From positions 1 to 64,000 of the forward strand of contig NZ_FMXC01000007.1 of NCBI RefSeq assembly GCF_900103655.1: a DNA stretch of 64,000 nt, given 5' to 3'. The notes beneath the pieces were generated by a model, which saw nothing but the letters and a program-made list of their open reading frames with translations, searched no databases and had not been told where the DNA came from. A program made the translations under genes and the position numbers. This document shows positions 38,192-47,797 of the stretch, in pieces. The DNA is from Lactobacillus kefiranofaciens. GTDB taxonomy: Bacteria > Bacillota > Bacilli > Lactobacillales > Lactobacillaceae. Within the stretch, counting starts at the first letter, position 1. Each line of letters opens with the position of its first letter.

Positions 38192-38426
38192 TTGACTTTA
38201 AAGCTGTAAAAATATAAGCTAAAAAAGAATTATCGATGACAAAGAATGAAGATTAGCGATGATCTATTTTTAGAGACTGCTTGTTGTGGTGCAAGAGCAG
38301 ATAGATCAGAATCTGTGACACCTTTATCAGATAATGGATCGTTTGGCGAGCGTTAATCGCAGCAACCAAAAAAGGTGGTACCGTGCTAATTTGAGCGCCC
38401 TTGATTAATTTCAGGGGTGCTTTTTA
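38192..38426 (+). promoter_or_regulatory. T-box leader (histidine) of hisS-aspS
   Basis: A promoter (TTGACT, TATAAG) at 38192-38218 leads into a T-box leader. The core AAAGGTGGTACCGTG lies at 38371-38385; a terminator hairpin (GCGCCCT with AGGGGTGC) and T-run follow at 38394-38426. The likely specifier is CAC (His) at 38319-38321 in CTGTGACACC, which fits hisS as the first gene. An internal region with GATCGTTTGGCGAG may be stem III. Confidence 0.87.
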
Positions 38427-38464
38427 TTTTTATCAAGATAGCAAAATATAAAAAGGATGATTAA

Positions 38465-39751
38465 ATGAGAGTTCAAAAACCAAAAGGTACAGTTGATATT
38501 TTGCCTGATCAATCTGGTTCATGGCAAAAAGTCGAAGAAACTGCAAGAAACTTCTTCAATCGTGCCAATTACCGTGAAATTCGCACGCCTAGTTTTGAAA
38601 ATTATGAGATTTTTTCACGTTCCAGTGGTGACAGTTCAGAAATTGTAGAAAAGCAAATGTATGATTTTAACGACAAAGGCGGTCGTCATATTGCTTTACG
38701 TCCAGAAGGTACGGCTGGCGTAGTTCGTGCTTACGTCGAAGACAAGATGTACGCTCCAGAAGTAGTTAAGCCATTTAACGTTTTCTACATGGAATCAACT
38801 TTTAGATATGAAAGACCACAAGCAGGTCGTCAACGCGAATTTCACCAAATCGGAGTTGAAAGTTTTGGCTCAAGCAACCCATTATCAGATGTGCAAACTA
38901 TCATGATGGGGCATGATTTGCTGGGTGAATTGGGCGTTAAGAATTATCAACTGCATATCAATACTTTAGGTAATGAACAAGTGCGTAAGGATTACCATGA
39001 TGCTTTGGTAAATTACTTTACTCCGGTAAAGGATGAATTATCAGAGGATTCACAAAGAAGATTGCGTGATAATCCTCTTCGTATCTTAGATTCAAAGGAT
39101 GACTGCGACAAGAAGTTCTTGCCAGATGCACCTAAGATTCGTGATTTCTTGGATGACGATTCTAAGGCTAACTTTGAAGCAATCTTAAAGATGCTGGATC
39201 AATTGGGCATTGATTATGTCATTGACGATGACTTAGTTCGTGGTCTTGACTACTATACTGGCGTAATTTTTGAATTCATGGTTGAAGATAAGAGTCTTTG
39301 GGAATCAGCTACTACTATCTTAGGCGGTGGTCGTTACGACCATTTGGTAGAAGAATTTAATGGCCCAGCTACTCCAGCTGTTGGTTTTGGTATTGGTGAA
39401 GAAAGATTAATGCTTGTTTTGGAAAAGCAAAATCCTGCTTTGTTTAAGAATGAAGGCTTAGATTTCTTCATCACTAATATCGGTGAAGGAACCGCCCAAA
39501 AAGCAATCGAGATTGCTAGAAGCTTGCGTAAGCAAGGCTTTGAAGCTGATTTTGACGTTAACCAAAAGAAGCTTAAGGCGCAATTTAAGAAGGCTGACCG
39601 TGATCATGCTAAGTTCGTTATTACTTTGGGTGAAAAAGAACTTGAAAATGGCGTCTTAAACGTTAAGCGTTTGGCTGATGGCAAGACCATTGATTTGAGT
39701 TTAGAAGATCTCAATGATATGAGTAAGGTAATGGGAGAATTAAAGGATTAG
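38465..39751 (+). CDS. hisS: histidyl-tRNA synthetase
   Basis: Class II enzyme charging tRNA-His. 428 residues: motif 1 near the N-terminus, motif 2 [16 protein letters not shown], the two His-specific blocks [10 protein letters not shown] and [12 protein letters not shown], motif 3 [14 protein letters not shown], and a C-terminal anticodon-binding domain. AAAAGGATG ribosome site. Followed by aspS 4 bases after the stop, the standard Firmicutes pair, both controlled by the His T-box. Confidence 0.98.
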   Translation: MRVQKPKGTVDILPDQSGSWQKVEETARNFFNRANYREIRTPSFENYEIFSRSSGDSSEIVEKQMYDFNDKGGRHIALRPEGTAGVVRAYVEDKMYAPEVVKPFNVFYMESTFRYERPQAGRQREFHQIGVESFGSSNPLSDVQTIMMGHDLLGELGVKNYQLHINTLGNEQVRKDYHDALVNYFTPVKDELSEDSQRRLRDNPLRILDSKDDCDKKFLPDAPKIRDFLDDDSKANFEAILKMLDQLGIDYVIDDDLVRGLDYYTGVIFEFMVEDKSLWESATTILGGGRYDHLVEEFNGPATPAVGFGIGEERLMLVLEKQNPALFKNEGLDFFITNIGEGTAQKAIEIARSLRKQGFEADFDVNQKKLKAQFKKADRDHAKFVITLGEKELENGVLNVKRLADGKTIDLSLEDLNDMSKVMGELKD

Positions 39752-39755
39752 CATA

Positions 39756-41609
39756 ATGGAAAAGATTGAAAAAAGAACAGATTATTGTGGCAATATTACT
39801 GAAAAGTATATCGGCGAAAATGTAAATCTTTATGGTTGGGTACAACGTGTACGTAACCTGGGCAACTTGGTATTTATCGACTTGCGTGACCGTGAAGGCT
39901 TAGTACAAATTGTGGTTAATAAGGATTCTGGTAAGGACTTGATGGATATTGCCGACTCTCTTGGCAATGAATACGTTCTTCAAGTTAAGGGTAAAGTTGT
40001 TAAGCGTTCAGAAGTCAACCCAGATATGAAGACTGGTCAAGTTGAAGTTGACGCTACTGATATTATTATTTTAAATAAAGCTAAGAACCCTCCATTTGAA
40101 ATTAAGAACGGTGTAGAAATTTCAGAACAAACTAGATTAAAGTACCGTTACCTTGACCTTCGTCGTCCAGAAGTTCAACAAGCTATCATCTTACGTTCAA
40201 AAATTTTGCGTGCAACGCACGAATTCTTTGACGAGAATGGCTTCATTGATATTGAAACCCCAATTTTAGGCAAGTCATCTCCAGAAGGTGCACGTGACTA
40301 CTTAGTTCCATCAAGAATTTACCCAGGTAGTTTCTACGCTTTGCCACAATCACCACAATTGTTTAAACAATTATTAATGGGTGCTGGTTTTGACAAGTAC
40401 TACCAGTTAGCTCGTTGTTTCCGTGACGAAGACTTGCGTGGTGACCGTCAACCTGAATTTACTCAAATCGATATGGAAATGTCATTTGCTGACGAAGAAA
40501 CTATCCAAGGCTACACTGAAGGTCTTTTAAAGAAGATTATGAAGGATGTTAAGGGTATCGACCTTAAGACTCCTATTAAGCGAATTACTTGGACTGATTC
40601 AATGAACAGGTACGGTTGTGACAAGCCAGATACACGTTACGGCATGCTTATTCATGACTTAAGCCCAATCTTTAAGGATAGTGACTTTAAGGTATTCTCA
40701 GGTGCAATCGCTGACGGCGGCTTCGTTAAGGGTATTGCCGTTAAGAATGGTGCTAAGGAATACTCACGCAAGAAGATCGACAAGAAGGCTGACTTCATCA
40801 AACGTTTTCACGCTAAGGGTTTAGCTTGGGTTAAGTTTGAAGATGGCGAATTCTCAGGCCCTGTTGCACGCTTTTTAACTGATGAAAACAAGGAAGCTTT
40901 GAAGAAGGAATTCAATCTTGAAGGTGGAGAATTAGTTGTCTTCATCGCTGACAAGTGGAAGGTCTGCTGTGACAGTTTGAACCACTTGCGTCGTGAATTT
41001 GCTCATGAAACTGGTATTATTCCTAAGGGCGTTTATGACTTTGTCTGGGTTGTTGACTGGCCATTATTCGAATATGATGAAGGTCTTGGTCGTTGGGTTG
41101 CAGCTCACCACCCATTCACCATGCCAGATGATAAGGGCGTTGAATTATTGACTACTGAACCTCATAAGGCTCACGCACGCAGCTACGACATCGTTATGAA
41201 CGGTGATGAAATGGGCGGTGGCTCAATTCGTATTCACAAGCGTTCAACCCAAGAAAACATGTTCAAGGCATTAGGCTTCACTAAGAAACGTGCTTATGAA
41301 CAATTCGGTTACTTGATGGATGCCTTAGATATGGGCTTCCCACCTCACGCAGGTTTAGCTATTGGTCTTGACAGATTTGCTATGATGCTTGCCGACAAGG
41401 ATAATATCCGTGACGTATTGGCCTTCCCTAAGAATGCTAGTGCTTCAGAACCAATGATGCATGCTCCAGCTCCAGTTGCTGATCAACAATTGAATGATTT
41501 AGGTATTGAAGTTGAAGACAAGTACCAAGATAGTGTTAAAGCAACTGAAGCTCGTCTTGAAAAGATGGCAGCAGAGGATGCTGAAGAAAACTCAACTTGG
41601 GACAAGTAA
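39756..41609 (+). CDS. aspS: aspartyl-tRNA synthetase
   Basis: Class IIb enzyme charging tRNA-Asp. 617 residues: N-terminal OB-fold anticodon-binding domain ([20 protein letters not shown]), motif 2 [16 protein letters not shown], the GAD insertion domain of bacterial enzymes (about residues 295-400), and motif 3 [13 protein letters not shown]. Length is normal for the bacterial type. Strongly biased codon use, like other highly expressed genes here. Confidence 0.98.
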   Translation: MEKIEKRTDYCGNITEKYIGENVNLYGWVQRVRNLGNLVFIDLRDREGLVQIVVNKDSGKDLMDIADSLGNEYVLQVKGKVVKRSEVNPDMKTGQVEVDATDIIILNKAKNPPFEIKNGVEISEQTRLKYRYLDLRRPEVQQAIILRSKILRATHEFFDENGFIDIETPILGKSSPEGARDYLVPSRIYPGSFYALPQSPQLFKQLLMGAGFDKYYQLARCFRDEDLRGDRQPEFTQIDMEMSFADEETIQGYTEGLLKKIMKDVKGIDLKTPIKRITWTDSMNRYGCDKPDTRYGMLIHDLSPIFKDSDFKVFSGAIADGGFVKGIAVKNGAKEYSRKKIDKKADFIKRFHAKGLAWVKFEDGEFSGPVARFLTDENKEALKKEFNLEGGELVVFIADKWKVCCDSLNHLRREFAHETGIIPKGVYDFVWVVDWPLFEYDEGLGRWVAAHHPFTMPDDKGVELLTTEPHKAHARSYDIVMNGDEMGGGSIRIHKRSTQENMFKALGFTKKRAYEQFGYLMDALDMGFPPHAGLAIGLDRFAMMLADKDNIRDVLAFPKNASASEPMMHAPAPVADQQLNDLGIEVEDKYQDSVKATEARLEKMAAEDAEENSTWDK

Positions 41610-41621
41610 TAAATTAAGATA

Positions 41622-41654
41622 TAAAAAAGGCGATCCAAAGGATCGCCTTTTTTG
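41622..41654. terminator. bidirectional terminator
   Basis: Perfect stem AAAAAAGGCGATCC / GGATCGCCTTTTTT between convergent genes, T-runs on both strands. Confidence 0.93.
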
Positions 41655-41662
41655 ATACAGTT

Positions 41663-42847
41663 TTAAAGATTTTTTACAAAATTGATAATACGCTTTAGAG
41701 CTTCTTGCATTTGTTCATTTGAAGAAGCATAGGAAAGACGAACATATCCTTCGCCACCTTTACCAAAATAACGACCAGGAGTTACACCAACTTGAGCTTT
41801 TTGGGCTAATTCAAAGGCAAATTGCTCGTCATCAGTGCCATATTGCTCTGGAATTTTAGCGAAAATATAGAAAGCACCTTGAGGTGTGGCCATTTCAAAG
41901 CCAACTTTTTCCAGCCCAGTTTTCATAAATTGCAAACGCAATTCATAAATTTTTTTCGCTTCTTTGGGATCGTCGTGTCCATTGTTTAAGGCTTCAACCG
42001 CCGCCATCTGAACGTTGTCTGTCACCGCTGTGACTAAGAAAGCATTAATTTTACAAATGCTTTGCATTATTTCCTTGGGACCTGCTATGTAGCCCAATCG
42101 CCAACCAGTCATTGCGTAAGCTTTAGATACGCCAGAAATTAAGATATTGCGATCTGGAATATATTCAGAAAGTGAATGGTGCTTTACTGTGTCATAAACA
42201 AGTTCTGCATAAATTTCGTCAGTTACAGAATAAATTTGATATTCTTTGATTACTTCTGCAAGTTCTTTTAAAATTTCAGCGGGATAAACGCGGCCAGTTG
42301 GATTAGATGGGTTAGTAAGAATAATCGCCTTAGCTCCCTTGCCACGACCGTCTAAAACATGGCGTAAGTGTTGAGGGGTGAGGATAAAATTATCTTTTTT
42401 GGTATCAATTTGGATAGGAATTGCACCAGTCAATTTGATTAATTGAAAGTAAAGTGCCCAAACTGGGGTTGGCACTAGAATCTTGTCACCAGGATTAAGC
42501 AAGGCCATGAAGACATCGTTTAAAGCACCTGTAGCACCAACAGTTGCACAGATTTCACTTGTAGGATCGTAATGAATACCAATTTTGCGTTCAAGATAGT
42601 TACTAATTGCATCAAGTAGTTCCGGTTTACCTGCTTGAGGAGCATAGTGTGAATCATTAGCTTGGATGTCACGGATTGCGGCATTTTTGATATGATCTGG
42701 CGTATTTAGATCAGGTTCACCAATGGTTAACTTAATAATACCAGGAATACTTGAGACTTTTTGATCAAATGCACGAATTTTAGAAGCGGATAAATTATTA
42801 AGTCTTTTGTTAATAATAGGAGTTAAGTCACTAGATAAATTTGGCAT
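41663..42847 (-). CDS. PLP-dependent aminotransferase, class I/II (AspC/PatA-like)
   Basis: Fold-type I aminotransferase, about 394 residues. Visible: IGEPDLNTPDH, NPSNPTGRVYP, SVTDEIYAELVYD, the PLP lysine in SGVSKAYAMTGWRLGY, and a C-terminal YVRLSYASS with the substrate-binding Arg. It resembles the aspartate/aromatic aminotransferase group including PatA (acetyl-diaminopimelate aminotransferase); which substrate it uses cannot be settled by eye. The start is placed at 42847 (MPNLSSDL) after GAAAGGA; the frame extends upstream to 42898. Confidence 0.87.
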   Translation of the reverse strand: MPNLSSDLTPIINKRLNNLSASKIRAFDQKVSSIPGIIKLTIGEPDLNTPDHIKNAAIRDIQANDSHYAPQAGKPELLDAISNYLERKIGIHYDPTSEICATVGATGALNDVFMALLNPGDKILVPTPVWALYFQLIKLTGAIPIQIDTKKDNFILTPQHLRHVLDGRGKGAKAIILTNPSNPTGRVYPAEILKELAEVIKEYQIYSVTDEIYAELVYDTVKHHSLSEYIPDRNILISGVSKAYAMTGWRLGYIAGPKEIMQSICKINAFLVTAVTDNVQMAAVEALNNGHDDPKEAKKIYELRLQFMKTGLEKVGFEMATPQGAFYIFAKIPEQYGTDDEQFAFELAQKAQVGVTPGRYFGKGGEGYVRLSYASSNEQMQEALKRIINFVKNL

Positions 42848-42942
42848 ATATGTATAAAATCCTTTCTTTAATACTATTGATTTTATCGAAGCAAACAAAA
42901 GAAGACAACATATTTCTTTTCAAAAAAAGAAATGACAGTAAA

Positions 42943-43200
42943 TCATTTCTTCTTTAGCACTTTATTTAAATCGGTATAAATTGTCTTTTTTTTATTCAAA
43001 TTATGTAGCAGTGGTGAGCTTGGCAAAGTGCCATTCATTGGTTTAGCTGGATGATGTGGCTTTTTGGGTTTAACTGATTGATCAACGATTTTGACAGTGT
43101 CAACATTATTTTTTGGTGGTGTTGGTGCTGCCGAGTTGCTACAAGCAGATAAACTCGCCCCTAGTAATAAGAGCAATAATAATTTACAAATAAGTTTCAT
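42943..43200 (-). CDS. small lipoprotein
   Basis: 85 residues: a leucine-rich signal peptide with lipobox LSAC (Cys20), then a Pro/Lys/His-rich segment (VKPKKPHHPAKP) and a Lys-rich end. A TTTGGAGGAAAA ribosome site precedes the ATG. Expected to be anchored to the outer face of the membrane. No domain recognised. Confidence 0.8.
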   Translation of the reverse strand: MKLICKLLLLLLLGASLSACSNSAAPTPPKNNVDTVKIVDQSVKPKKPHHPAKPMNGTLPSSPLLHNLNKKKTIYTDLNKVLKKK

Positions 43201-43291
43201 TTTTCCTCCAAAATATGATCCCCGAAAGATATTCTACTATTTTTTTACTTAATGATAAAATAAAATTAAATTGAAACATGAAGGGATTAAG

Positions 43292-44482
43292 ATGACGAGA
43301 ATAACAGTATATATGACAGGTGGGATTGCGGCTTATAAGGCAGTAGAGGCAATCCGTGATTTGGAGAAAAAGGGTCATGAAATTAGAATTGTAATGACTA
43401 AAAACGCTGAGCATTTTGTAACCAGTAATACTCTTGCCGCCTTAACTAAGTATCCAGTTCTAGATGACTTATGGAGTAAAGAAAATGAAGCTAGCATTCC
43501 TCATGTACATTTGGCGTGCTGGACTGAATTAGCGTTAGTTTTACCAGCTACAGCAAATTTTATTGCTAAAATGGCTGTTGGAATCGCCGATGACGCAGCT
43601 AGTACGACAATTCTAGCTACTGCGGCTCCTAAGCTAGTAGTACCTGCTATGAATGATCAGATGTGGTTTAACCCGGCGACTCAACGTAATTTATCTTTTT
43701 TGCGCAAAAACGGAGTCCAGATTATGGATCCGGCAACAGGAATGCTAGCAGAAGGCTATGCAGCTAAGGGGAGAATGCCAGAAATCACCGACATTGTTAA
43801 GTGGGTTGAAGATTTCTTAAAACAGAAAAAGCTTCTCCAAGATAAGACAATAATTGTAACAGCAGGTGGAACTGAGGAACCAATTGATCCTGTTCGTTTT
43901 ATTGGAAATCGCTCCAGCGGCAAAATGGGAATCGCAATTGCAACGGCAGCAGCAAGTTTGGGTGCACAGGTAAAATTGATTTATGGGAATGTCACTACTA
44001 CGTTGCCTCGAAACTCTAAGATTGATTTGATTTCTGCGCGATCAAGTGAAGATATGCTACAGGCGATAGAAAAACATTTTAAGCAGGCTAATATTTTAAT
44101 TATGGCAGCTGCGGTAGCTGATTGGCGTATGCAAAAAGTGGCAGATCATAAATTAAAAAAGCAAGTTCAGCAACCAACTCTAAATTTAACTTTAGTTAAG
44201 ACGACCGATATTTTGGCAACGATAGCTCATCATAAACAAGAAAACCAGATCGTGGTGGGCTTTGCTGCAGAGACTAATGATTTAATGCAGAATGCTGAAA
44301 AGAAACTGCAATCTAAAGGTGCAGATATGATTGTGGCTAATGATGTGTCGCAAAATGTTTTTGGCAATGATCAAGATCAAGTTACGCTTTTAGATAAAGA
44401 TGGGACAATTAATCGTTGGGCGCGGATGAGTAAGATAGAGATCGCTAAGAAGTTGCTTAAAATAGTTGCTTCTAAGCTATAA
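43292..44482 (+). CDS. coaBC: bifunctional phosphopantothenoylcysteine decarboxylase / phosphopantothenate-cysteine ligase
   Basis: Two steps of coenzyme A synthesis. 396 residues: the N-terminal flavoprotein (CoaC) domain begins VYMTGGIAAYKAVE and has ATANFIAKMA and the PAMNDQMW motif with its Asn; the C-terminal CoaB domain has AGGTEEPIDPVRFIGNRSSG and AAAVADWR. Start at ATG 43292 after AAGGGAT; an in-frame ATG 43271 overlaps the upstream promoter area. The stop lies within a perfect palindrome. Confidence 0.94.
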   Translation: MTRITVYMTGGIAAYKAVEAIRDLEKKGHEIRIVMTKNAEHFVTSNTLAALTKYPVLDDLWSKENEASIPHVHLACWTELALVLPATANFIAKMAVGIADDAASTTILATAAPKLVVPAMNDQMWFNPATQRNLSFLRKNGVQIMDPATGMLAEGYAAKGRMPEITDIVKWVEDFLKQKKLLQDKTIIVTAGGTEEPIDPVRFIGNRSSGKMGIAIATAAASLGAQVKLIYGNVTTTLPRNSKIDLISARSSEDMLQAIEKHFKQANILIMAAAVADWRMQKVADHKLKKQVQQPTLNLTLVKTTDILATIAHHKQENQIVVGFAAETNDLMQNAEKKLQSKGADMIVANDVSQNVFGNDQDQVTLLDKDGTINRWARMSKIEIAKKLLKIVASKL

Positions 44483-44505
44483 TATATATGCATATATATT
44501 ATAGC
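44476..44505. repeat. 30-bp perfect palindrome at the end of coaBC
   Basis: A 15-base arm beginning GCTATAATATATATG is followed directly by its exact reverse complement, with no loop. It contains the coaBC stop codon. It is almost wholly A/T, has no T-run behind it, and could be a weak 3' hairpin, a protein-binding site or a recombination-prone spot. Confidence 0.85.
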
Positions 44506-44632
44506 AAAAATATAAAAGCTGCTAATGTAATAATTTTGTAATATAGCAATCAACTATTTATGTATGTACTGAGACTATACAAATATATTTATTAAAAATA
44601 ACATAAATTGCCTTTATAACCTCTAAAAAAGC

Positions 44633-44726
44633 TTGTTTTCCTACTTAAATCTAGTATTATAGGTAATGGGAATTAAGAGACTGAGGAGAAAGAGTTGATG
44701 CGTTAATAATCAGCCCTTTCTTTTTT
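44633..44726 (+). ncRNA. candidate short transcript: promoter plus terminator hairpin
   Basis: A promoter-like pair TTGTTT (44633-44638), 16 bases, TATTAT (44655-44660) is followed after about 26 bases by a 13-bp hairpin (44687-44721, one A-C mismatch and one G-U pair) and six T. The predicted RNA is about 60 nt with no room for a protein. It may be a small RNA or an attenuated leader. The rest of the 534-base gap from 44483 to 45016 holds no convincing gene; a small inverted repeat (TATAGAA/TTCTATA near 44751-44776) and a possible promoter TTGATA-18-TATAGG at 44845-44874 are the only other things seen. Confidence 0.5.
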
Positions 44727-45016
44727 ATGGTTTAAATTCAAAAAACGTATAGAATTACTAAAAAATTTCTATAATATAAGAAAGCATAGAGGACTTGATA
44801 TGACGCACTTTATAGCGGGCTTAAATGATGACATGGTCTCATAGTTGATACAATATTTCTGATATACGTATAGGATTTAGTGATATATTGGTGTATGCTA
44901 TAAGTAAGATGCAAAGGAATTAAAAATTATAAGACGACTAAGTTTTTAAATAACTATGCACATATAGGGAATAGAAGAGGCAGAAACATATTAGATAAAA
45001 TGTAGAGGTGTAAAGT

Positions 45017-45853
45017 GTGTACTCTGATAAAACAATAACATTAAACAACGGAATAAAAATGCCTCAAATTCAGCTGGGTACCTGGCTCATCAACAACGAT
45101 GACGTTAGAAAAACAATACGTCAAGCAATTGAGGTAGGTTATCGCGCCTTTGACACTGCTAAGGACTATGGTAATGAAACGGGTGTTGGTAAGGGTATTT
45201 GGAATTCCGACGTGGAACGTAGTGATATCTTTTTAACTACTAAATTACCAACTGCAGTTAAGGATTATGAAGGTACAAAAAAGGCAATCGATGATGCATT
45301 GGATCGATTTAGCTTGGAATATATTGATATGATGCTGATCCATTCACCTCAACCTTGGATTGAAGTGAATCGAACTAATGATCGTCATTTCGAAGGAAAT
45401 CTAGAGAATTGGCGCGCAATGGAAGAGGCGGTTAAAGCTGGTAAGATTAGGGCAATTGGTGTTTCGAACTTTCTAGAAGAAGATGTAGATAATATTGTCA
45501 AAAATGGTAGTATTAAGCCAGCTGTTAATCAAATTGAAGTTCATATTGGCAAAGTACCGAAAGAATTAATGGATTATTGCCAACAGTTAGGTATTCTAAT
45601 CGAAGCATATTCACCACTTTCTCATGGTCGTTTGCTTAATGAACGCAAGGTACGAGAATATGCTAAGAAATATAAGGTTTCTGCAGCTCAATTAATGCTT
45701 GCTTTTGACCTACAGTTAGGTTGTGTTGTCTTACCTAAGAGTGACAATATTTCAGAAATGAAAGATAATTTAGCAGTTAATTTCAAAATCAGTGCTGAAG
45801 ATATGGCAGAATTAATTAAATTGAAAGAAAAAGTACTTACTTTGTCAGTTTAG
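45017..45853 (+). CDS. aldo/keto reductase
   Basis: NADPH-dependent reductase of the AKR family (closest in plan to 2,5-diketo-D-gluconate reductases). 278 residues with the catalytic tetrad visible: Asp and Tyr in FDTAKDYGNE, Lys in TTKLP, His in MLIHSP. Cofactor-binding block LPKSDNISEMKDN near the C-terminus. Substrate unknown. The start is GTG at 45017 after AGAGGTG by 6 bases. Single-gene unit with its own terminator. Confidence 0.88.
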   Translation: MYSDKTITLNNGIKMPQIQLGTWLINNDDVRKTIRQAIEVGYRAFDTAKDYGNETGVGKGIWNSDVERSDIFLTTKLPTAVKDYEGTKKAIDDALDRFSLEYIDMMLIHSPQPWIEVNRTNDRHFEGNLENWRAMEEAVKAGKIRAIGVSNFLEEDVDNIVKNGSIKPAVNQIEVHIGKVPKELMDYCQQLGILIEAYSPLSHGRLLNERKVREYAKKYKVSAAQLMLAFDLQLGCVVLPKSDNISEMKDNLAVNFKISAEDMAELIKLKEKVLTLSV

Positions 45854-45855
45854 TG

Positions 45856-45882
45856 AGTATCGCGAAAAAGCGATACTTTTTT
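45856..45882 (+). terminator. terminator of the aldo/keto reductase gene
   Basis: Perfect stem AGTATCGC / GCGATACT with a run of six T. Confidence 0.9.
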
Positions 45883-45899
45883 ATTGGAAATCGAGAGTA

Positions 45900-46712
45900 A
45901 TGGAAGATATTAAATTAATTGCCATTGATATTGATGGCACCTTAGTCAATTCTAAAAAGAAAATTACGCCTGCTGTTAAACAAGCAGTCTTAAGAGCGCG
46001 TCAAGCAGGGATGCAGATTGTTATTTGTACAGGTCGACCATTGTCTGGGGCACAGCAATATTTGGATGAATTAGGTTTAAATAATCAAGCTGATCAATAT
46101 GTCGTTAGTTTTAATGGTGCTGTTGTTGAAACTACTAATGGTCAAGTTATTTTTAAGCAGGGATTGAATTATGAAGACTATATTGATCTAGAAGCAATTG
46201 CTCGTAAATTAAAGCTGCATTTCCATAGCGTTAGTTTGGATAGAATTTATACAGCTGAACGTGATTTAGGTCATTATACGATTTATAATTCTCGAGTGGT
46301 AAAATTAGAAGTTTCTTATCGAACACAGGCAGAGATGCGTCAAATCCCAATTATTAAGTGTATGTACATTGATGATCCAGCCTATTTAGATAGTAAGCTG
46401 GAAAGTTCATTGTTTAAGCAAATGGCAAGGCGAGTTGTTTTTTCAAAGACAGAGCCGTTTTATTATGAGGCTACTGCGGCTGGTGTTGATAAAGGAACTG
46501 GCCTAAAGAGATTATGTGATCATTTGAATATTGAGCCTAAAAATGTCATGGCTTTAGGTGATCAGGCTAATGATATGCCAATGCTTAAATATGCTGGTCT
46601 CGGAGTAGCGATGGGCAATGCAGTAGATTATACTAAAAAACATGCAGATGAAATAACTGCTGATTGTGATCATAATGGTGTTGCTGTAGCGATCAATAAA
46701 ATCTTGAAATAA
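45900..46712 (+). CDS. Cof-type HAD-IIB family phosphatase
   Basis: Predicted cytoplasmic phosphatase of small sugar phosphates or related cofactors. 270 residues with HAD motif I IDIDGTLV (Asp10 nucleophile, Asp12), motif II ICTGRP, a type IIB cap in the middle, motif III Lys near VDKGTGLKRL and motif IV LGDQANDMPML. Substrates of this family overlap and cannot be read from sequence. Lies close behind the aldo/keto reductase but after its terminator. Confidence 0.9.
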   Translation: MEDIKLIAIDIDGTLVNSKKKITPAVKQAVLRARQAGMQIVICTGRPLSGAQQYLDELGLNNQADQYVVSFNGAVVETTNGQVIFKQGLNYEDYIDLEAIARKLKLHFHSVSLDRIYTAERDLGHYTIYNSRVVKLEVSYRTQAEMRQIPIIKCMYIDDPAYLDSKLESSLFKQMARRVVFSKTEPFYYEATAAGVDKGTGLKRLCDHLNIEPKNVMALGDQANDMPMLKYAGLGVAMGNAVDYTKKHADEITADCDHNGVAVAINKILK

Positions 46713-46776
46713 GATATTATTTTCCTTCAAAGAGTGTTATCTTTAACTAAAGCTATTGAATAGAGGTTTTGAAATA

Positions 46777-47791
46777 ATGAATAAAGCAAAAGTTTTGGTT
46801 TTAGGCGGTTTTAAGGGACGATGCTTTAACTGATTTAAAGAATAACTGTGAAGTTACAATTGGTCCTGTAGGGCATCGTCCAGATGATGATCGTCAGTGG
46901 GTACTTGATCATATTGCTGAATATGATGGTGTGATTGTGGCTAAGATCCCTTTTGATAAGAAAATAATTGATGCTGCTAAGAATTTAAAAATCATTTCAA
47001 CTTATGGGGTAGGTTTTGATCATATTGATGTTGCCTATGCTAAGCAAAAAGGCATTGTTGTTTCAAACTGTCCGAAAAGCGTGTTGCGTCCAACTGCTGA
47101 ATTAACTTTAGCAATGATCTTGGGTTCAGCACGGCGGTTACGCTATTATGATCATGCTTTGCGTGAAGGTGTCTTTTTGGATGCTAATGAGTATGACAAT
47201 CAAGGCTACAGTATTGAAGGCAAGACATTAGGTATTTTAGGTATGGGTAGAATTGGCCAGCAAGTGGCACGGTTTGCTAAAGCTTTTGGTATGAAGATAA
47301 TTTATCATAATCGTCATTGTGTTGCTGAAGATATTGCTAATGAATTGCAAGCAAAATATGTTGATTTTGATACTTTAATTAAAGAGTCTGATTTCTTAAC
47401 TTTACATTTGCCTTTGACTAAAGAAAGTCATCACGTTATTAATGCGGATGTCTTTAAGCAAATGAAGAAGACGGCATTTTTAATTAATGTCGCTCGTGGA
47501 TCGCTCGTCAATGGTGAGGACTTAGTTTCTGCCTTAAAGAATGATGAGATTGCCGGAGCAGCACATGATGTCTTTGAAAATGAACCACATCCAAGACAGG
47601 AATTAGTGGAGATGGATAATGTAATTATGACACCACATGTGGGCTCGGCTACTCATGTTGCTCGTTATAATTTAACTAAAGAAGCAGCTGACAATATTTT
47701 GAATTTCTTTGAAAATAAACAAGCAGAAAACAAATTAATTAAAGGCAATCAAAAAAGCGCGATATTTGTTCGCGCTTTTTATTTTACATAA
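46777..47791 (+). pseudogene. D-2-hydroxyacid dehydrogenase, frameshifted near the N-terminus
   Basis: NAD-dependent D-isomer 2-hydroxyacid dehydrogenase. ATG 46777 starts MNKAKVLVLGGF and then shifts: AAGGGACGAT at 46813-46822 has one G too many; without it the frame reads FKDDALTDLKNNCEV and joins the rest of about 338 codons. The remainder keeps the Rossmann loop GMGRIGQQVARF, catalytic Arg in NVARGSLVN, the Glu near NEPHP and His in MTPHVGSAT. The frame also runs through the downstream terminator hairpin, ending GNQKSAIFVRAFYFT, suggesting loss of an earlier stop or a natural overlap. A protein could only start from an internal site, for example near 46931, which lacks part of the substrate domain. 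Confidence 0.85.
47752..47780 (+). terminator. terminator after the hydroxyacid dehydrogenase
   Basis: Stem AAAAAGCGCG / CGCGCTTTTT, lying inside the end of the open frame; also able to act on the convergent permease gene. Confidence 0.85.
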
Positions 47792-47797
47792 TATTAA

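Noticed and set aside
44736-45016. Short frame starting at about 44801 (MTHFIAGLNDDMVS)
   Set aside because: Only 14 codons with no convincing ribosome site; probably chance.
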